Source: a virus
Strand: one strand, 5' to 3'
IMG/VR virus record: IMGVR_UViG_3300037010_003037
Location: 62,001 to 126,000 of that record
DNA: 64,000 bases
A program made the translations under genes and the position numbers. The notes under the pieces are model-generated. The model was not told the origin of the DNA, did not search any database, and saw nothing but the letters and a program-made list of their open reading frames with translations. How positions within the stretch are numbered: the first letter of the stretch is position 1; every line of letters starts with the position of its first letter. Of the stretch, positions 50,301 through 60,363 are shown one piece after another.

Positions 50301-51519
50301 CTACACGATCTCCAACAGTGAAGTTAAATGTGTCACCTTGGAAAAATCCTTCAATTGTAGGAATAATAGTGAAGTGAATATCATCGTTCTTGAATGAGCA
50401 ACCATCCTTAAGATCAATATTTTCAATAGTATAAGGATTAACGCTGTCTATCTTAGAAAGATTGTATGTTCCATCTCCATTAAACGTAATGGACCATGAT
50501 GATGGAATACTTACCCTATCAAGAGAACGGGTGTGAATTTCTAATGCAGGTTGATACAGCCGTGATGGTGAACCTGCTCCAGGCATAAATGATGGTTTAG
50601 ACTGTACAACGATAGGGTTTGTTTTAATAATCGACCAAACTTCTTGTGGTGCGTCTTCGGCAACTGTGATCTTATGATATGGCGTTAAAACAAACGTGTC
50701 ACCAATAATAAGTAGATGATCAGTTTGACCTGGTGCTGGTTCAAAGTCGAATTTTAACAGTGGGTGATTAAATGTAGTTCTAAATTGTGATGTTCCAATT
50801 AAGCCATTATATTTGCCTCTAACCTCGACAATACCATTAACATCATCTATGCACGTGAGAGTCCATTCATCATAAGCACCACGCTCTATGTTACGAATGC
50901 ATGCGGCAGCTTTAATTACGTCTTGATATAATAAAATGCCGGTACTTTCAGCAAAAGCTGGTATACTGGAAACGTTTTGTTCAATCCAACGCTGATTGGG
51001 ACGTGTTTCAAACGTGTAAACACCATGACTTAGGAAATAGTCAAATGATTCTTGTTGGTGTTCACCATTCTTACGAACATTTGTTACGCTTGGACCATCC
51101 CATCTTCGTGGGTTAAATGCTCTACCGCCATGATTTTCAATTCCAGGAATCTGTAAATCATCATTTTCACCAGCAATGAATGTTTCTTGACTAACATGGC
51201 TTAAAAACTTATGTACAGATGTAAATGGTACTTGCCATTGTGTTCTATTACCATCAGATATCAGTTCTTTCCACCAGGAATTTGAACGACGTGTTCTTAC
51301 TCCTGGATATGGTGATGATGATTCAAGAAGATCAGCTCCTAGAAATGCTAAAAGTTGATGATTTTCTGTAATTTTTACGTTTACATCATCATTGATTTCA
51401 TATCGTTCTTCAATTTCTGAAAGCTTAGTGTGGTATGGTTTTACGTCTAAAACGTAATTATTCAGAGCATCAGTATGCCCATTTGCTACGACAAGATAAT
51501 GGCTTTTAGTAGAGTTCAT
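47335..51519 (-). CDS. large tail-associated protein with Ycf48/BNR-type beta-propeller
   Basis: 1394 residues from an ATG with GGAG 8 nt before it; an ATG 30 nt further upstream has no such site. After the N-terminal VLDVKPYHTKLSEIEERY segment, repeated blades of the form VG-x-G-I-x-S-x-D-G-x-W occur at about residues 450-850 (for example GENGLIATSSDGEHW, GNKGTILRSNDRINW, GSNGVIIRSTDGGLTW, GPDGFIASSEDGGISW), with a non-blade insertion after the third. The C-terminal ~100 residues include a weaker W-x-I-x-H-like module (THNLNTLNVSVTV). Propellers of this kind bind ligands or protein. Its 14-nt overlap with the 2933-residue gene couples the two. Confidence 0.8.
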   Translation of the reverse strand: MNSTKSHYLVVANGHTDALNNYVLDVKPYHTKLSEIEERYEINDDVNVKITENHQLLAFLGADLLESSSPYPGVRTRRSNSWWKELISDGNRTQWQVPFTSVHKFLSHVSQETFIAGENDDLQIPGIENHGGRAFNPRRWDGPSVTNVRKNGEHQQESFDYFLSHGVYTFETRPNQRWIEQNVSSIPAFAESTGILLYQDVIKAAACIRNIERGAYDEWTLTCIDDVNGIVEVRGKYNGLIGTSQFRTTFNHPLLKFDFEPAPGQTDHLLIIGDTFVLTPYHKITVAEDAPQEVWSIIKTNPIVVQSKPSFMPGAGSPSRLYQPALEIHTRSLDRVSIPSSWSITFNGDGTYNLSKIDSVNPYTIENIDLKDGCSFKNDDIHFTIIPTIEGFFQGDTFNFTVGDRVENFLVYGSVSGWQPNAKIGEWYWNGKIGFKIPKLKYFASIYRATVSVSPDGNDRTWRQVVSNAQILTSISFNGAFYVAGKDSIVGSSPDGNTWYQEVVPPPPGELIVIVGENGLIATSSDGEHWVRQATGVNSTLHASTVIPNFLVSKTNSGPIVITQTANDKLDNASIVLNSGNELDPSGISIWKVVGGVPQEETVPFWYDTNTDVIYLYDPNFPPTATIPFTVGETVIVSYSLSLKNCIIAVGDDGTILTSTTGFGWVKRLSGTHDSLNGIAWSNDAIIAVGNKGTILRSNDRINWTPVSFGLSVLGTLQQQSVDFNDIIYVKDLNTFIIVGSNGVIIRSTDGGLTWTRVANTWDNPVERDTGILTSVSYGNGKFVAVGPDGFIASSEDGGISWTRYKGNSYNSIAYGNGLFVAVGGSETTSLLFTKIKDVHSIAEPSVYTITFQPPVKPNTVVKYATVVNNIYGYRKVLTLNEVWEDEFCSFKIDYIPGEFEYQAGDTIRVYLAPEYTYAAEGWYDELNYEIPRYDTGIEDITVPWLYNEEYFPLYHSYGSVIFKNGVNDGDRIIIDKALLDVMRFRINDAGKIYPELASVNDWIPLEFRYFDRPTSPASLYDGKTAHFPDLTTQIEAYLCSDPTVKVFTIEQPRYQCTNRNGSATIIFDKNFFKNYVPFNTKFAFRFQPDASYGQNIRVKVTENLRAYARVRLNLFDNIPVLFSFENISGINVVGNLALDDTLNITLIEGGALPIVFGYDEMPYDIFDYDQRYSAIIQHAIEIAPGVYEYDENAQIILPHPINGSLGTFVSEESTETTGTQFLEDFTLVEKLAAPVFTFSWVPGDNPILVTHNLNTLNVSVTVRDGTNNIVNPSAYTVNYLDPNHVLITPFSSLTGTITVTENQVNRVSKMYDFTKVPLEGLLITQNADEYLITHNGPPVTPTLIVESVNNPGVYASPIPNMMPFQQFPSAISLQSFSFTLPSGFTAPFRLRIT

Positions 51520-54500
51520 CTTGTTGCTCCACTTGTGTTGCTTGGACAATTGTTGTAGATGAACTTACAGTAATATATGATGTCTTGAAAATGTCGCTAA
51601 ACTCAAAATTGTTAGCAAGCGCATCATCTAGAACTGCAAAGAAGATTTCATTAACTTGACTTGCTCTAGCAGTTTTGTAAATTATGCTCATTGTTTCACG
51701 TGCTTTTTCAGGTGTTGCAAACCATTCACTAGACTTAGAGAAGTCCAGTGCAGTTATATAGTCAGTAATAACTTTATTTCCAACACGCAATGTACATTGT
51801 GTATTCAAGATAGTATTAATAATAGATTTCTTTACTAGCTCCGTATCAGCAAAAATTTGACCTTTACCAAAACCAAACCGAGTACGTGTACCATTTCGAT
51901 TATCATAGTCAATTCGTGCTTGAGATGGAACTGGATTTCCACCTGCATCAATTCCAGAAACAGCAGCAGTAATTAACTCCCATAATTGAGCTGGAATTTT
52001 ATTTCGTTGGCTCTTTCTGATAAGTTTCCACTCACTGTGCGTGTTCTTTAAATTAATTTCTTCTGGGTCATCCCTTAATGTAAAGTCTCTTACAAAGCGC
52101 AGTTTGAACGCAGAGTCCTTAGTAACAAACGCGCTCAATCCAGCAATAGCACAGGAATCAAACTTAGCAGGATATTTTTTATCGTTAGAAGGCAAAGCGC
52201 GTACAAAGATAGTATACGTGCTTGGACCAACTGTTAGAATATCTTGTGCTTGAGCTAGCGACATTGTCTTGTTTACTTGAGGAATTGTCTTATCTTGTAC
52301 CCAGAAATAATACTTAGCCGCTGTAATATTACCATCAGCATCACGCTGTTGAATTACTGTGTACTGGTAATCCAACTTGTACTGTGTTTGAATGGTATAG
52401 TCTTCAGCTACATCAGGATCAAATTCTAGTTCTTTACTTGATGGAACATAAGCTCGGTATAGAACTAAAACGCTTGAACCTTCCTGTGGAGTATTTACAA
52501 TCTGAAGTAGATATCCCGAAATGACATATCCGCTTGGATTAACCTGAATTCCATTTACGTAGACAGATACACGGTTATTGTCAATTTCTTCTGGAAGAAC
52601 AAACAAGATAGGATCTACACCATTAGATATTTTATTAAGACGCAGATCATTAAGTAACTTCCACTCTGTCCAACTTACAGTATAACGAGCTATACTTTCG
52701 CCAGTTCTTAAAACTAGTGTATTAATGGGGTTGTACATTTCACTAATTATTGAAGAAGTGGCAGAAACTATTTGCTCGTCACCAACATAAGGCTTCCACA
52801 TGTTAAACGGAGGCACTAAATCAGAATCCAGTTCTTTCTGAGTTGGAGTTTCCCAGGTTTTCCACTCATATTCAGATTCTGAATAATCAATATCATTTTT
52901 ATCATTTATGAAAATATCATCTGGTAGAGGAATTATCTCTTCAAATGAAATACCTTCACGAATATAAATGTCCTGCTCACCATTAACTATTGAATCAATA
53001 ATTTCCTCACTAGTCAGTGGGGTGTTGCCGAATATCGCTCTTTTGATTCTAACTGATAATCCAAAAGTTTCAAATTTCACGATAAGCAAGTTATCATTTA
53101 CAGCATCAGTAGAAACCCAATCATTAACTTGTGTATCTTCATAATTTCCTAGAGCATCAGACATTCTTAGCGCAAATACTCCAGCAGAAATAGTTTTCTT
53201 AGAAAGCTTAATCGCTCCAATTTTTGAACCAAATGCTGGGATTTTAAGTGGCTCTAGTTCAATTGACGCAAGTTTAGTTCCACTTGGAACAATCATAGGT
53301 TGATCAAGAAGAACACTTGAGCCAATAACATATTGTATATTATCAACAATTTTGACCTCACCTACTGGCTTATTATTTTTCCAACCTCCAAAATGACGGT
53401 CAGCTACTAGTGTTTGATCTTTACAACGACCTTTATCAGCAACTAACAGATTACCAGAAACAAATACTTTTATTAATGTAGACCCAAATGATGGGTGCGC
53501 ATTAGAATTTCCAACACCAGCTTTTGACCACGCAATAGGCTTTCTTTTGATAATGCGATCACGTTTATAGTATTTTTTCAGAGCGGCACGCCCTGATGCC
53601 TTTAATCTTGGGTCAATTTCAGCACTACCTTCTTGTTTAGCAGCAAGATCATCATATTTAGCTGGGTGAACAGGACTTTCAACCCATTCATATAGATCAA
53701 TAGAAGCCCAATCAGCTAGCAGACCCCAGCGCTGTAATCGTGCATCTCTGTTTGGGAAAATTTTTGCATCATAGTACGGGATATAGCCAAGATTTGCAGT
53801 ATTCCACCAAACTCGTCCAACCTCGCGTTGAGCCCATGGTTTTAAAGTATGATAATTTTCATTGTTAGTTGTTTGCATTGAGTAGTTATATCTAGCAGGG
53901 TCAGCATGTGAAATAATATCAACTACTTCCAGCGGTGCTTGTGCGTGTATACCGATAGCTGGATGCCATAATGAAATATCATCAATTAGAATTGAGTCTT
54001 TATAGTTAATTAGCTTTATTGGTGAAAGCTTAGTAGGATTAATCCACGTAAAGCCTGTTACTTTGTATGTTCCTGGACCATCAACTTTAATAAGGCTAGC
54101 GTTTATAACTTTACAGTTAAACGGACCAGTGACAGAAGGCTCAACACCATCACCATTGTGATAAATGTTGGATAAGCGAATATAAGCTGGAAATGTGTTT
54201 GACGCATCTACAACAACAGTCTCAGAAATTCGTTCTGCTTCAAAATACAAGCCTTTGCCCAAGTCATTAATGCTAAACCAGCGCGTATCATCACCACTTT
54301 CTATGTGGGTAAACAGTGGCATTAAGTCAACACCATCACCATTTGTATAGAACTGAAGTCTAAGATACTTCTGAGTTGTATCTGTTGGTTCAATCTTAAG
54401 CTCAGGAGATGACTTTTCTCGAGCATCTCCATACTCAGCTATCTTATATGCCCAGTACTCATCCACCGAGGCATCATTAAACTTCTTGTAATTGACGAAT

Positions 54501-57500
54501 GCATCAATCGTCATGTTAGTTCCTTTGGCTTGGATTAGGCCACGCCAAAAATTAAACTGTGTAGAATTGTTAACATCGATTTTGTCAAAATAGGACTTCT
54601 TACTATAGCCAAGAAGCGCAAGCGCGTGTTCTGCAGTTGTAGGTTCATAGAAAGTTTTGGCTGCATCATAATAAGATGCAGAAGCATCAACAGATGACAT
54701 TAGGTTTCTACGAACATTATTACCACTTAAGAAAAAGCCTTCAAATGTCGGTTTGCCATTTGGCTCTTCTTGTCGAATATAGTTTAAGTACGCAGTTTTA
54801 ATTCGCGCGCTGGTAAATGGATCAAACAGCGTAGCTGCCCCATTCTCATCACTGAACTTCTTATTGAATAGAATAGCGTGCTCATATTCATCAATAAACA
54901 CGTGTGCAGAAAAGATCGGCGTGTTAGTGTAAGTTACTGCATACTCATCTGTTCTGATTACGTGTAGTTTATCAACTGGAATTAGCGCACCAGTCACATC
55001 ATAAGCGCCTTGTGCTGAGTATGCATCAATGAATACTCTGTCACTGTAACGCGCCATTAAACCATATGGTGTGATTAGAGTCAAATTTTCCATGAATGGG
55101 TTAAGAATATGGGCATCCCCAGCATTCATGCCCTTGTATACACGGTCAATAAATTTCTCAATTTCAAGCTGCCAATCCAGATTGCGTCCTGTTTCTTCAT
55201 CAGTAACTGGCATCCCCTCTGAATAAATTCTCCATCCAAGATCATGCAATCTATCAACATAACCAAAGATGAAATTAATAACGTTTTGCAGCCCAGTAAT
55301 GATCTGTGGAGTTGTTACTGTTTCAATTGACAACTTTTCGGTATAGCGTTTCCATTCAAGGGGTGTTGTTATCTTACTTAGTGCGTTAAATGTTAAGTAT
55401 TCACCGCTTGTGTTTAACACGTATTTTTCAATAGTCGGGTTTTGATTGCTATAACTTTCAATTCTAAATACCCAATCACTTGCATCAGTTTTTGGTGCTT
55501 GATACCCATATTGATTTATAACTCGTGAGCCCATGGATACTAACTGCACACGAAGGCCAGTAATCCATAGACTGTCATTATTAGAGTTCTTTTTCAATAG
55601 AAGATTATACGATGTTGTTGGTAGTAATCCAAGAGTTGTATTAATGCTTAAAGTATCTTGACGTATTAGAGCACCAATGCGATGCGCAAGCTTAAGCTGC
55701 CAATTTCTGTATGCTTGTGTGGCAGAAGAGAATTCTGTGTCAATAAAGCTAAAGCGCAGCAGGTTTGTGAACCACTGACCAAGTCCTTTGAACTTTTTAA
55801 CAGTAGCTGCAACATGTGTAAATTTAGTTGGAACAGGTTTCATCGGTTGTGTAGGATGAACAACAGCTGCACCATCTGCAACGCATCCTTCACAAAAATC
55901 ATTAATGATTAGACTTGGGTCAACATAATTTGGGCTATCTACATCGACCACGTCGTCATAGAGATTGATAATAAGTTTTTCACCAAGTTCAAAAGGAATT
56001 CCCAGATCATCAATGGTTACATTGTTAAAACTAACACCATCAGTTACAATGCTAAATGGTAAACCCTCTTCAACATACGCTTTTAGTTGTCCATTTATAA
56101 ACAAGCTAAAAATAGTTAAATTATCTTCAACATGGCTAACTTCAAAAATTATCTCACGTGTTTTATCATTAGGGTTAACAGCATTAATGGTTCCTTTAAT
56201 TCTTTGTTGAACTTCATCAGAGGTGTAAGTGTTGATAATGTTTAATCGTTCACCATGCATTAAGAATGAAGTGTGTGGCTGAAGAGCAGATAGGTTTCTT
56301 TCGAGCCGCGCGCCACCAGGATATGCTGTAACGAATGTATCTCCCCATGACTTACTTAAAAACTCAAGTGGTTGGAGTCTAAACGCAGTGCGGGCGAGAC
56401 CGTATAGGTATTCTAAAGATTTCTTCCATACTATTTCAACAGGTCCATTATCACCAAACCTATATACATCAGAAATTCCTGATGGTATATAAGTTAAAAG
56501 AGCTTCTGAAGAAGCACTTTCCAGTGGTGAAACATATGGTGGAAGAACTGCATCATTGTAAATGTTAACGCATAGCTTGAGAGATGGATTAGCAGCCTTG
56601 ATATCTGCCCACATCTGTTGTTTCCACATGCGCACCTGTTCAATTGTTACAGGTGTAACGTTAGGAATAATAGTGCCTGATGTGGTAATTACCCACACTG
56701 TATTTGCCCTAGTGTCACCTTCAAGGCAACCAACTGTTAAACCTTCAGCTAAAATGTCAGATGAACGTGTCCAGCTACTTGCAGCAGCTATGTAAATTCC
56801 ATTCATTTCAGGTAGTGTCTGTGCTATCAGTAGAATACGATCACCGTTAGCAACTTGTATTCCATCAATAACTGGAAAACCTGCCAATGTAGGCACATTT
56901 TGCCATGCAACAACACGAACAGGAGTTGCAATATTATTTGTTCCACTTACTGTGCTTGCATAAAGAGCATCCCATGTGGGTGGTTTAATAGCAAAGTTTA
57001 GTAGCTTCCATGGCTCAAGGTTAGGACGACATGTAGAAACGGTTTGTCCAGGTCTGTTAAAATGCTGCTTGTAAATATCATACCATCTTGCAGGCACTGT
57101 TGTGAAGCCAGGAATAATTGCGTGGGAATAATTCCATGTAAAGGCATCGTTCTGCTTAAAATCGGGAGCGTATGTATCATAACCATACTTAAGAGCGAAC
57201 CGCGCTAGTTCTATTTCTGAGTAACGCGAAACATTTGCATTGCTCAGATATGAGCTTACACTTTGTGATGGGTGAACACTCTCAAATAGTTTTTGCTCTA
57301 CCGCAATAACAAGACTATTACGAATAGTTTCAATGCTGAATGGCAACCATCTATTAGCAACCGTGACAGAACTTACAATCCACGTGTTACTAACATTATC
57401 CCATTCATGCATCTGGCGTGTTGAACGGTTAAACCAGAACTGTCCAGTTGATCCGTTTGGTGGTGTTGTAGGCGTGTCATAGTTTACAGAGAAAACTCTT

Positions 57501-60307
57501 AACTCCATTGTAGATGGCTTTAGCCACAGTTGCCCCGCATATGGGGTGCTTGGCATAGCCTCTACAAAATAGCCACCAGAAGTAGTTCCATCTGAACGTA
57601 AAACCTGTGTTTTTACAAGCTCACGATCAACATCAAAACTGCGTTGAATAATTGGAGAAATATGACCATCATGGTGAACAATGATGCTTATGCCAAGCTC
57701 TGGATCAAATGAAACATTCGGATGAACAGCTGGAATTAAACCGAACATTGGAAGCGTAGCTGGCCAATTAGGTATTTTTGCTGTTGTGTCACCAAAAACA
57801 TCACGGAGGTTTTGGTTATTTTCTCGTGATTTACAATATTCATCGAGTAATGATTGAATTTCGACAGAAAATGGATCAATATGAGAAATTGTAAGCGTGT
57901 TACCACGCGTAATATAAGATGGTATATTTTCTGAAACAAATTGATCAATACTTGCAAGAGCAACGTTGTATTGTTGTTCAGCAAAGTCAATGAGCGTGAT
58001 AGGACTCATGTCTTGCTGAATAAGCATGCTTGCTAGCAATGGAAAGTTTAGGTTAAAATCTCTTATGGTGCCACCATAAGCTGGATTAAACTCTAGCAAG
58101 CGAACGTTATTGTTTCCAAGAGACCCTCCTTTGAAACCATCCTGGTTACGTACTATGCTTCTAGCATGTTCAACTATATCACCATAAAATAATTCATCAC
58201 GTGTTTCACGTTCCATGTTTTGGAACATTCGAAGTGGTGTCATCCAAACACCATCAATATGATTATCAAGAGCATCAGCGCTAACACCACCAGGATAGTT
58301 AATGATTTGATCATTAATTTTCTTAATGTAACGCGGAGACAGCTTATTCATCACATTGAATGAAATAACATCACCATCTGAATATGCAGCTGGAGTTATT
58401 GTGATAATAAAATCATCGCATTCAAACGCTGTTCCAGGCAGAGCATTACCAACATTTCCAGAACGTTCACCAACAACTGTAAATTTTCCACCTGTATATG
58501 TAAGTGTCCATGTCTGAACATCAGCTGTCTGTTTAAGCATATCAAATGTTATGTTAGCACCAGCTACGTTAGGAAGTGTTACTGATTTTGCAACAGCACC
58601 AGTTACACCAGGCACCCATATTGTTTCAAGCTTAGCATTTGCAGCATCACCATCTGGCACCTTCTTGTAAAATAACAGACGACCTTGCTCGTCCTTCAAT
58701 CCATGGCCAAAAACAAAGTCATAGTCAGATGTTGTTTTAAGGCGTCTTTGAATAATCGGGTCAACATCAGAGCTCGCATCTTCAGCATAGAAGAAAATAG
58801 ATGAGGTTTTACCAGCATGAGTGCCATCATATCTAAAAAGATCAAATTGTGGTAGCTGGTTTTTAGAAGAAATATGCTGCGTTATTTTAATGGGACCATC
58901 TTGAGTTGGTTCACCATCTAAAGTAATAGAAGAGTTAAGCTGAAGATCCTCATCATATTCTATAATTGGTCTTTTTGCCTGTTCAGCCTGATCAATTGAA
59001 AAACCATATGATCCAAAAAGTGCATCAAAATCATCTTTGTGGTACCATCTATTTCTAATTTGCCAATCATTTACGTTGATAGGTGGATTAGTAGGATCAA
59101 GCGTAAATGTGATAGCTGAGGAAATTGGGGTATCATCATCTAATAGTGGGGTTTTTGCTGTTACTTCAAAAGTTTGCCCTGTAAAAGAGACATATACACG
59201 TGAGCCTATTTTTAAATGACTTTCTAGTGTAGCATTTGAGGCACGTTTCCATTTAACATTATCAATAATATAGATTCCGTTTTCATGTGGATCTGGTTGG
59301 TTTATTACAAGTACACCACGTCCGCGAATAACTTGATTTCCATTAAGATACATTAACGGAAGAGTTGATTTTACACCAAGCAATGCACCCTTACCAGAAG
59401 GAGAAATAGAATTAAAAGAAACAAAAATATTGCTTGTGCGATGAGAAACGCTAATAATAAATTCATCGTTGGCAGAGAATGGAATGGCTCCATTTTGAAT
59501 TGTCAATTCTAGAACTTGATCATTTGGTTCAGGGAAATTAGTATCATATGGTTTACCAATTCCATAGCCAACAATGCTCTTACCACGCACGAAAAGCTTA
59601 ACATGTGTCTTAGCACCAGAAGTAATAGATGATAAAGTACCTGTAGTAAGGCCACTTGGATCAGTGCTGTTAACAATGATCTTGCCACTATCTACTGGAT
59701 TTGACGATGTCACAACAAAGTCAGCACTTGATGTAAATTTAACAGTTATAACTTCATCTTCACGATCAGTACCTGTTAACTTAACTGGGGTTGTAGCAAG
59801 GTATGAAACAGGAAACTTAATCTTAGACTTTGGGTTTGGTCTAGCAATAGTGTAGTAATCTGGATCATTATGCGGATTACCGGGGAAAGTATTTGGTGCG
59901 ACTAGTATCTTACCTGCCCAATAATAGTTCCCATAGTTAATGAATTTGTCATAGTTAATAGGAACGTGAAAGTTGAAGTACTGCTCACTCATCCATGAGC
60001 GCATGTTCTCAATGTCAGCGTTCAGAACTTTTAATCGATTAACAAAATCATTAAATGTGTAAGCAGACTCTTCTGTTCCTGTCTTTACATAAAGAGCTGG
60101 AACAAGTGCGTTTACTTCTCGCTCTAAGTTTGAAGCAAAAATTTGCGGTTCACCATCAATTTGCTGTCCAATTCGTCCATCAATAAGCACGCTTCTTTCT
60201 TCTGCTACAAATCGATTGAACAGGTTTGAAACGAGACTTGTTAATGTCTCATTTTTAAGAGTTAAAGGAAGAAGTCTATTGAAATCTAAGTATTGTTTCT
60301 TTGCCAT
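51506..60307 (-). CDS. giant tail/baseplate structural protein (2933 aa)
   Basis: One uninterrupted frame of 2933 codons. The N-terminal part (RIGQQIDGEPQIFASNLERE, FNDFVNRLKVLNADI, GNYYWAG) belongs to a class of very large phage virion proteins I have seen in big myovirus genomes without a named domain. Two copies of an 'ENGIYxV-W-R-D' module lie at about residues 330-380 and 1150-1210. Most of the rest is beta-rich with aromatic turns (HEWDNVSNTWIV, GQLWLKPSTMELRVF). Probably a baseplate/tail-periphery scaffold or fibre-attachment protein. The inverted-repeat late promoter region upstream drives it. Confidence 0.8.
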   Translation of the reverse strand: MAKKQYLDFNRLLPLTLKNETLTSLVSNLFNRFVAEERSVLIDGRIGQQIDGEPQIFASNLEREVNALVPALYVKTGTEESAYTFNDFVNRLKVLNADIENMRSWMSEQYFNFHVPINYDKFINYGNYYWAGKILVAPNTFPGNPHNDPDYYTIARPNPKSKIKFPVSYLATTPVKLTGTDREDEVITVKFTSSADFVVTSSNPVDSGKIIVNSTDPSGLTTGTLSSITSGAKTHVKLFVRGKSIVGYGIGKPYDTNFPEPNDQVLELTIQNGAIPFSANDEFIISVSHRTSNIFVSFNSISPSGKGALLGVKSTLPLMYLNGNQVIRGRGVLVINQPDPHENGIYIIDNVKWKRASNATLESHLKIGSRVYVSFTGQTFEVTAKTPLLDDDTPISSAITFTLDPTNPPINVNDWQIRNRWYHKDDFDALFGSYGFSIDQAEQAKRPIIEYDEDLQLNSSITLDGEPTQDGPIKITQHISSKNQLPQFDLFRYDGTHAGKTSSIFFYAEDASSDVDPIIQRRLKTTSDYDFVFGHGLKDEQGRLLFYKKVPDGDAANAKLETIWVPGVTGAVAKSVTLPNVAGANITFDMLKQTADVQTWTLTYTGGKFTVVGERSGNVGNALPGTAFECDDFIITITPAAYSDGDVISFNVMNKLSPRYIKKINDQIINYPGGVSADALDNHIDGVWMTPLRMFQNMERETRDELFYGDIVEHARSIVRNQDGFKGGSLGNNNVRLLEFNPAYGGTIRDFNLNFPLLASMLIQQDMSPITLIDFAEQQYNVALASIDQFVSENIPSYITRGNTLTISHIDPFSVEIQSLLDEYCKSRENNQNLRDVFGDTTAKIPNWPATLPMFGLIPAVHPNVSFDPELGISIIVHHDGHISPIIQRSFDVDRELVKTQVLRSDGTTSGGYFVEAMPSTPYAGQLWLKPSTMELRVFSVNYDTPTTPPNGSTGQFWFNRSTRQMHEWDNVSNTWIVSSVTVANRWLPFSIETIRNSLVIAVEQKLFESVHPSQSVSSYLSNANVSRYSEIELARFALKYGYDTYAPDFKQNDAFTWNYSHAIIPGFTTVPARWYDIYKQHFNRPGQTVSTCRPNLEPWKLLNFAIKPPTWDALYASTVSGTNNIATPVRVVAWQNVPTLAGFPVIDGIQVANGDRILLIAQTLPEMNGIYIAAASSWTRSSDILAEGLTVGCLEGDTRANTVWVITTSGTIIPNVTPVTIEQVRMWKQQMWADIKAANPSLKLCVNIYNDAVLPPYVSPLESASSEALLTYIPSGISDVYRFGDNGPVEIVWKKSLEYLYGLARTAFRLQPLEFLSKSWGDTFVTAYPGGARLERNLSALQPHTSFLMHGERLNIINTYTSDEVQQRIKGTINAVNPNDKTREIIFEVSHVEDNLTIFSLFINGQLKAYVEEGLPFSIVTDGVSFNNVTIDDLGIPFELGEKLIINLYDDVVDVDSPNYVDPSLIINDFCEGCVADGAAVVHPTQPMKPVPTKFTHVAATVKKFKGLGQWFTNLLRFSFIDTEFSSATQAYRNWQLKLAHRIGALIRQDTLSINTTLGLLPTTSYNLLLKKNSNNDSLWITGLRVQLVSMGSRVINQYGYQAPKTDASDWVFRIESYSNQNPTIEKYVLNTSGEYLTFNALSKITTPLEWKRYTEKLSIETVTTPQIITGLQNVINFIFGYVDRLHDLGWRIYSEGMPVTDEETGRNLDWQLEIEKFIDRVYKGMNAGDAHILNPFMENLTLITPYGLMARYSDRVFIDAYSAQGAYDVTGALIPVDKLHVIRTDEYAVTYTNTPIFSAHVFIDEYEHAILFNKKFSDENGAATLFDPFTSARIKTAYLNYIRQEEPNGKPTFEGFFLSGNNVRRNLMSSVDASASYYDAAKTFYEPTTAEHALALLGYSKKSYFDKIDVNNSTQFNFWRGLIQAKGTNMTIDAFVNYKKFNDASVDEYWAYKIAEYGDAREKSSPELKIEPTDTTQKYLRLQFYTNGDGVDLMPLFTHIESGDDTRWFSINDLGKGLYFEAERISETVVVDASNTFPAYIRLSNIYHNGDGVEPSVTGPFNCKVINASLIKVDGPGTYKVTGFTWINPTKLSPIKLINYKDSILIDDISLWHPAIGIHAQAPLEVVDIISHADPARYNYSMQTTNNENYHTLKPWAQREVGRVWWNTANLGYIPYYDAKIFPNRDARLQRWGLLADWASIDLYEWVESPVHPAKYDDLAAKQEGSAEIDPRLKASGRAALKKYYKRDRIIKRKPIAWSKAGVGNSNAHPSFGSTLIKVFVSGNLLVADKGRCKDQTLVADRHFGGWKNNKPVGEVKIVDNIQYVIGSSVLLDQPMIVPSGTKLASIELEPLKIPAFGSKIGAIKLSKKTISAGVFALRMSDALGNYEDTQVNDWVSTDAVNDNLLIVKFETFGLSVRIKRAIFGNTPLTSEEIIDSIVNGEQDIYIREGISFEEIIPLPDDIFINDKNDIDYSESEYEWKTWETPTQKELDSDLVPPFNMWKPYVGDEQIVSATSSIISEMYNPINTLVLRTGESIARYTVSWTEWKLLNDLRLNKISNGVDPILFVLPEEIDNNRVSVYVNGIQVNPSGYVISGYLLQIVNTPQEGSSVLVLYRAYVPSSKELEFDPDVAEDYTIQTQYKLDYQYTVIQQRDADGNITAAKYYFWVQDKTIPQVNKTMSLAQAQDILTVGPSTYTIFVRALPSNDKKYPAKFDSCAIAGLSAFVTKDSAFKLRFVRDFTLRDDPEEINLKNTHSEWKLIRKSQRNKIPAQLWELITAAVSGIDAGGNPVPSQARIDYDNRNGTRTRFGFGKGQIFADTELVKKSIINTILNTQCTLRVGNKVITDYITALDFSKSSEWFATPEKARETMSIIYKTARASQVNEIFFAVLDDALANNFEFSDIFKTSYITVSSSTTIVQATQVEQQDELY

Positions 60308-60311
60308 GAGC

Positions 60312-60363
60312 TGATTGCTGGATAAATCATGAATAATATAATATCTTATTTATCCAGCAATCA
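60312..60363. repeat. perfect 16-bp inverted repeat around a late promoter
   Basis: TGATTGCTGGATAAAT (60312-60327) and ATTTATCCAGCAATCA (60348-60363) are exact reverse complements separated by 20 nt. Each arm contains a GATAAAT core. In RNA from the minus strand it would form a strong hairpin just after the gp6-like gene stop and before the giant gene start. Confidence 0.9.
60347..60354 (-). promoter_or_regulatory. late-type promoter, GATAAATA on the minus strand
   Basis: GATAAATA in the right arm of the inverted repeat, 40 nt upstream of the 2933-residue gene. Confidence 0.45.
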
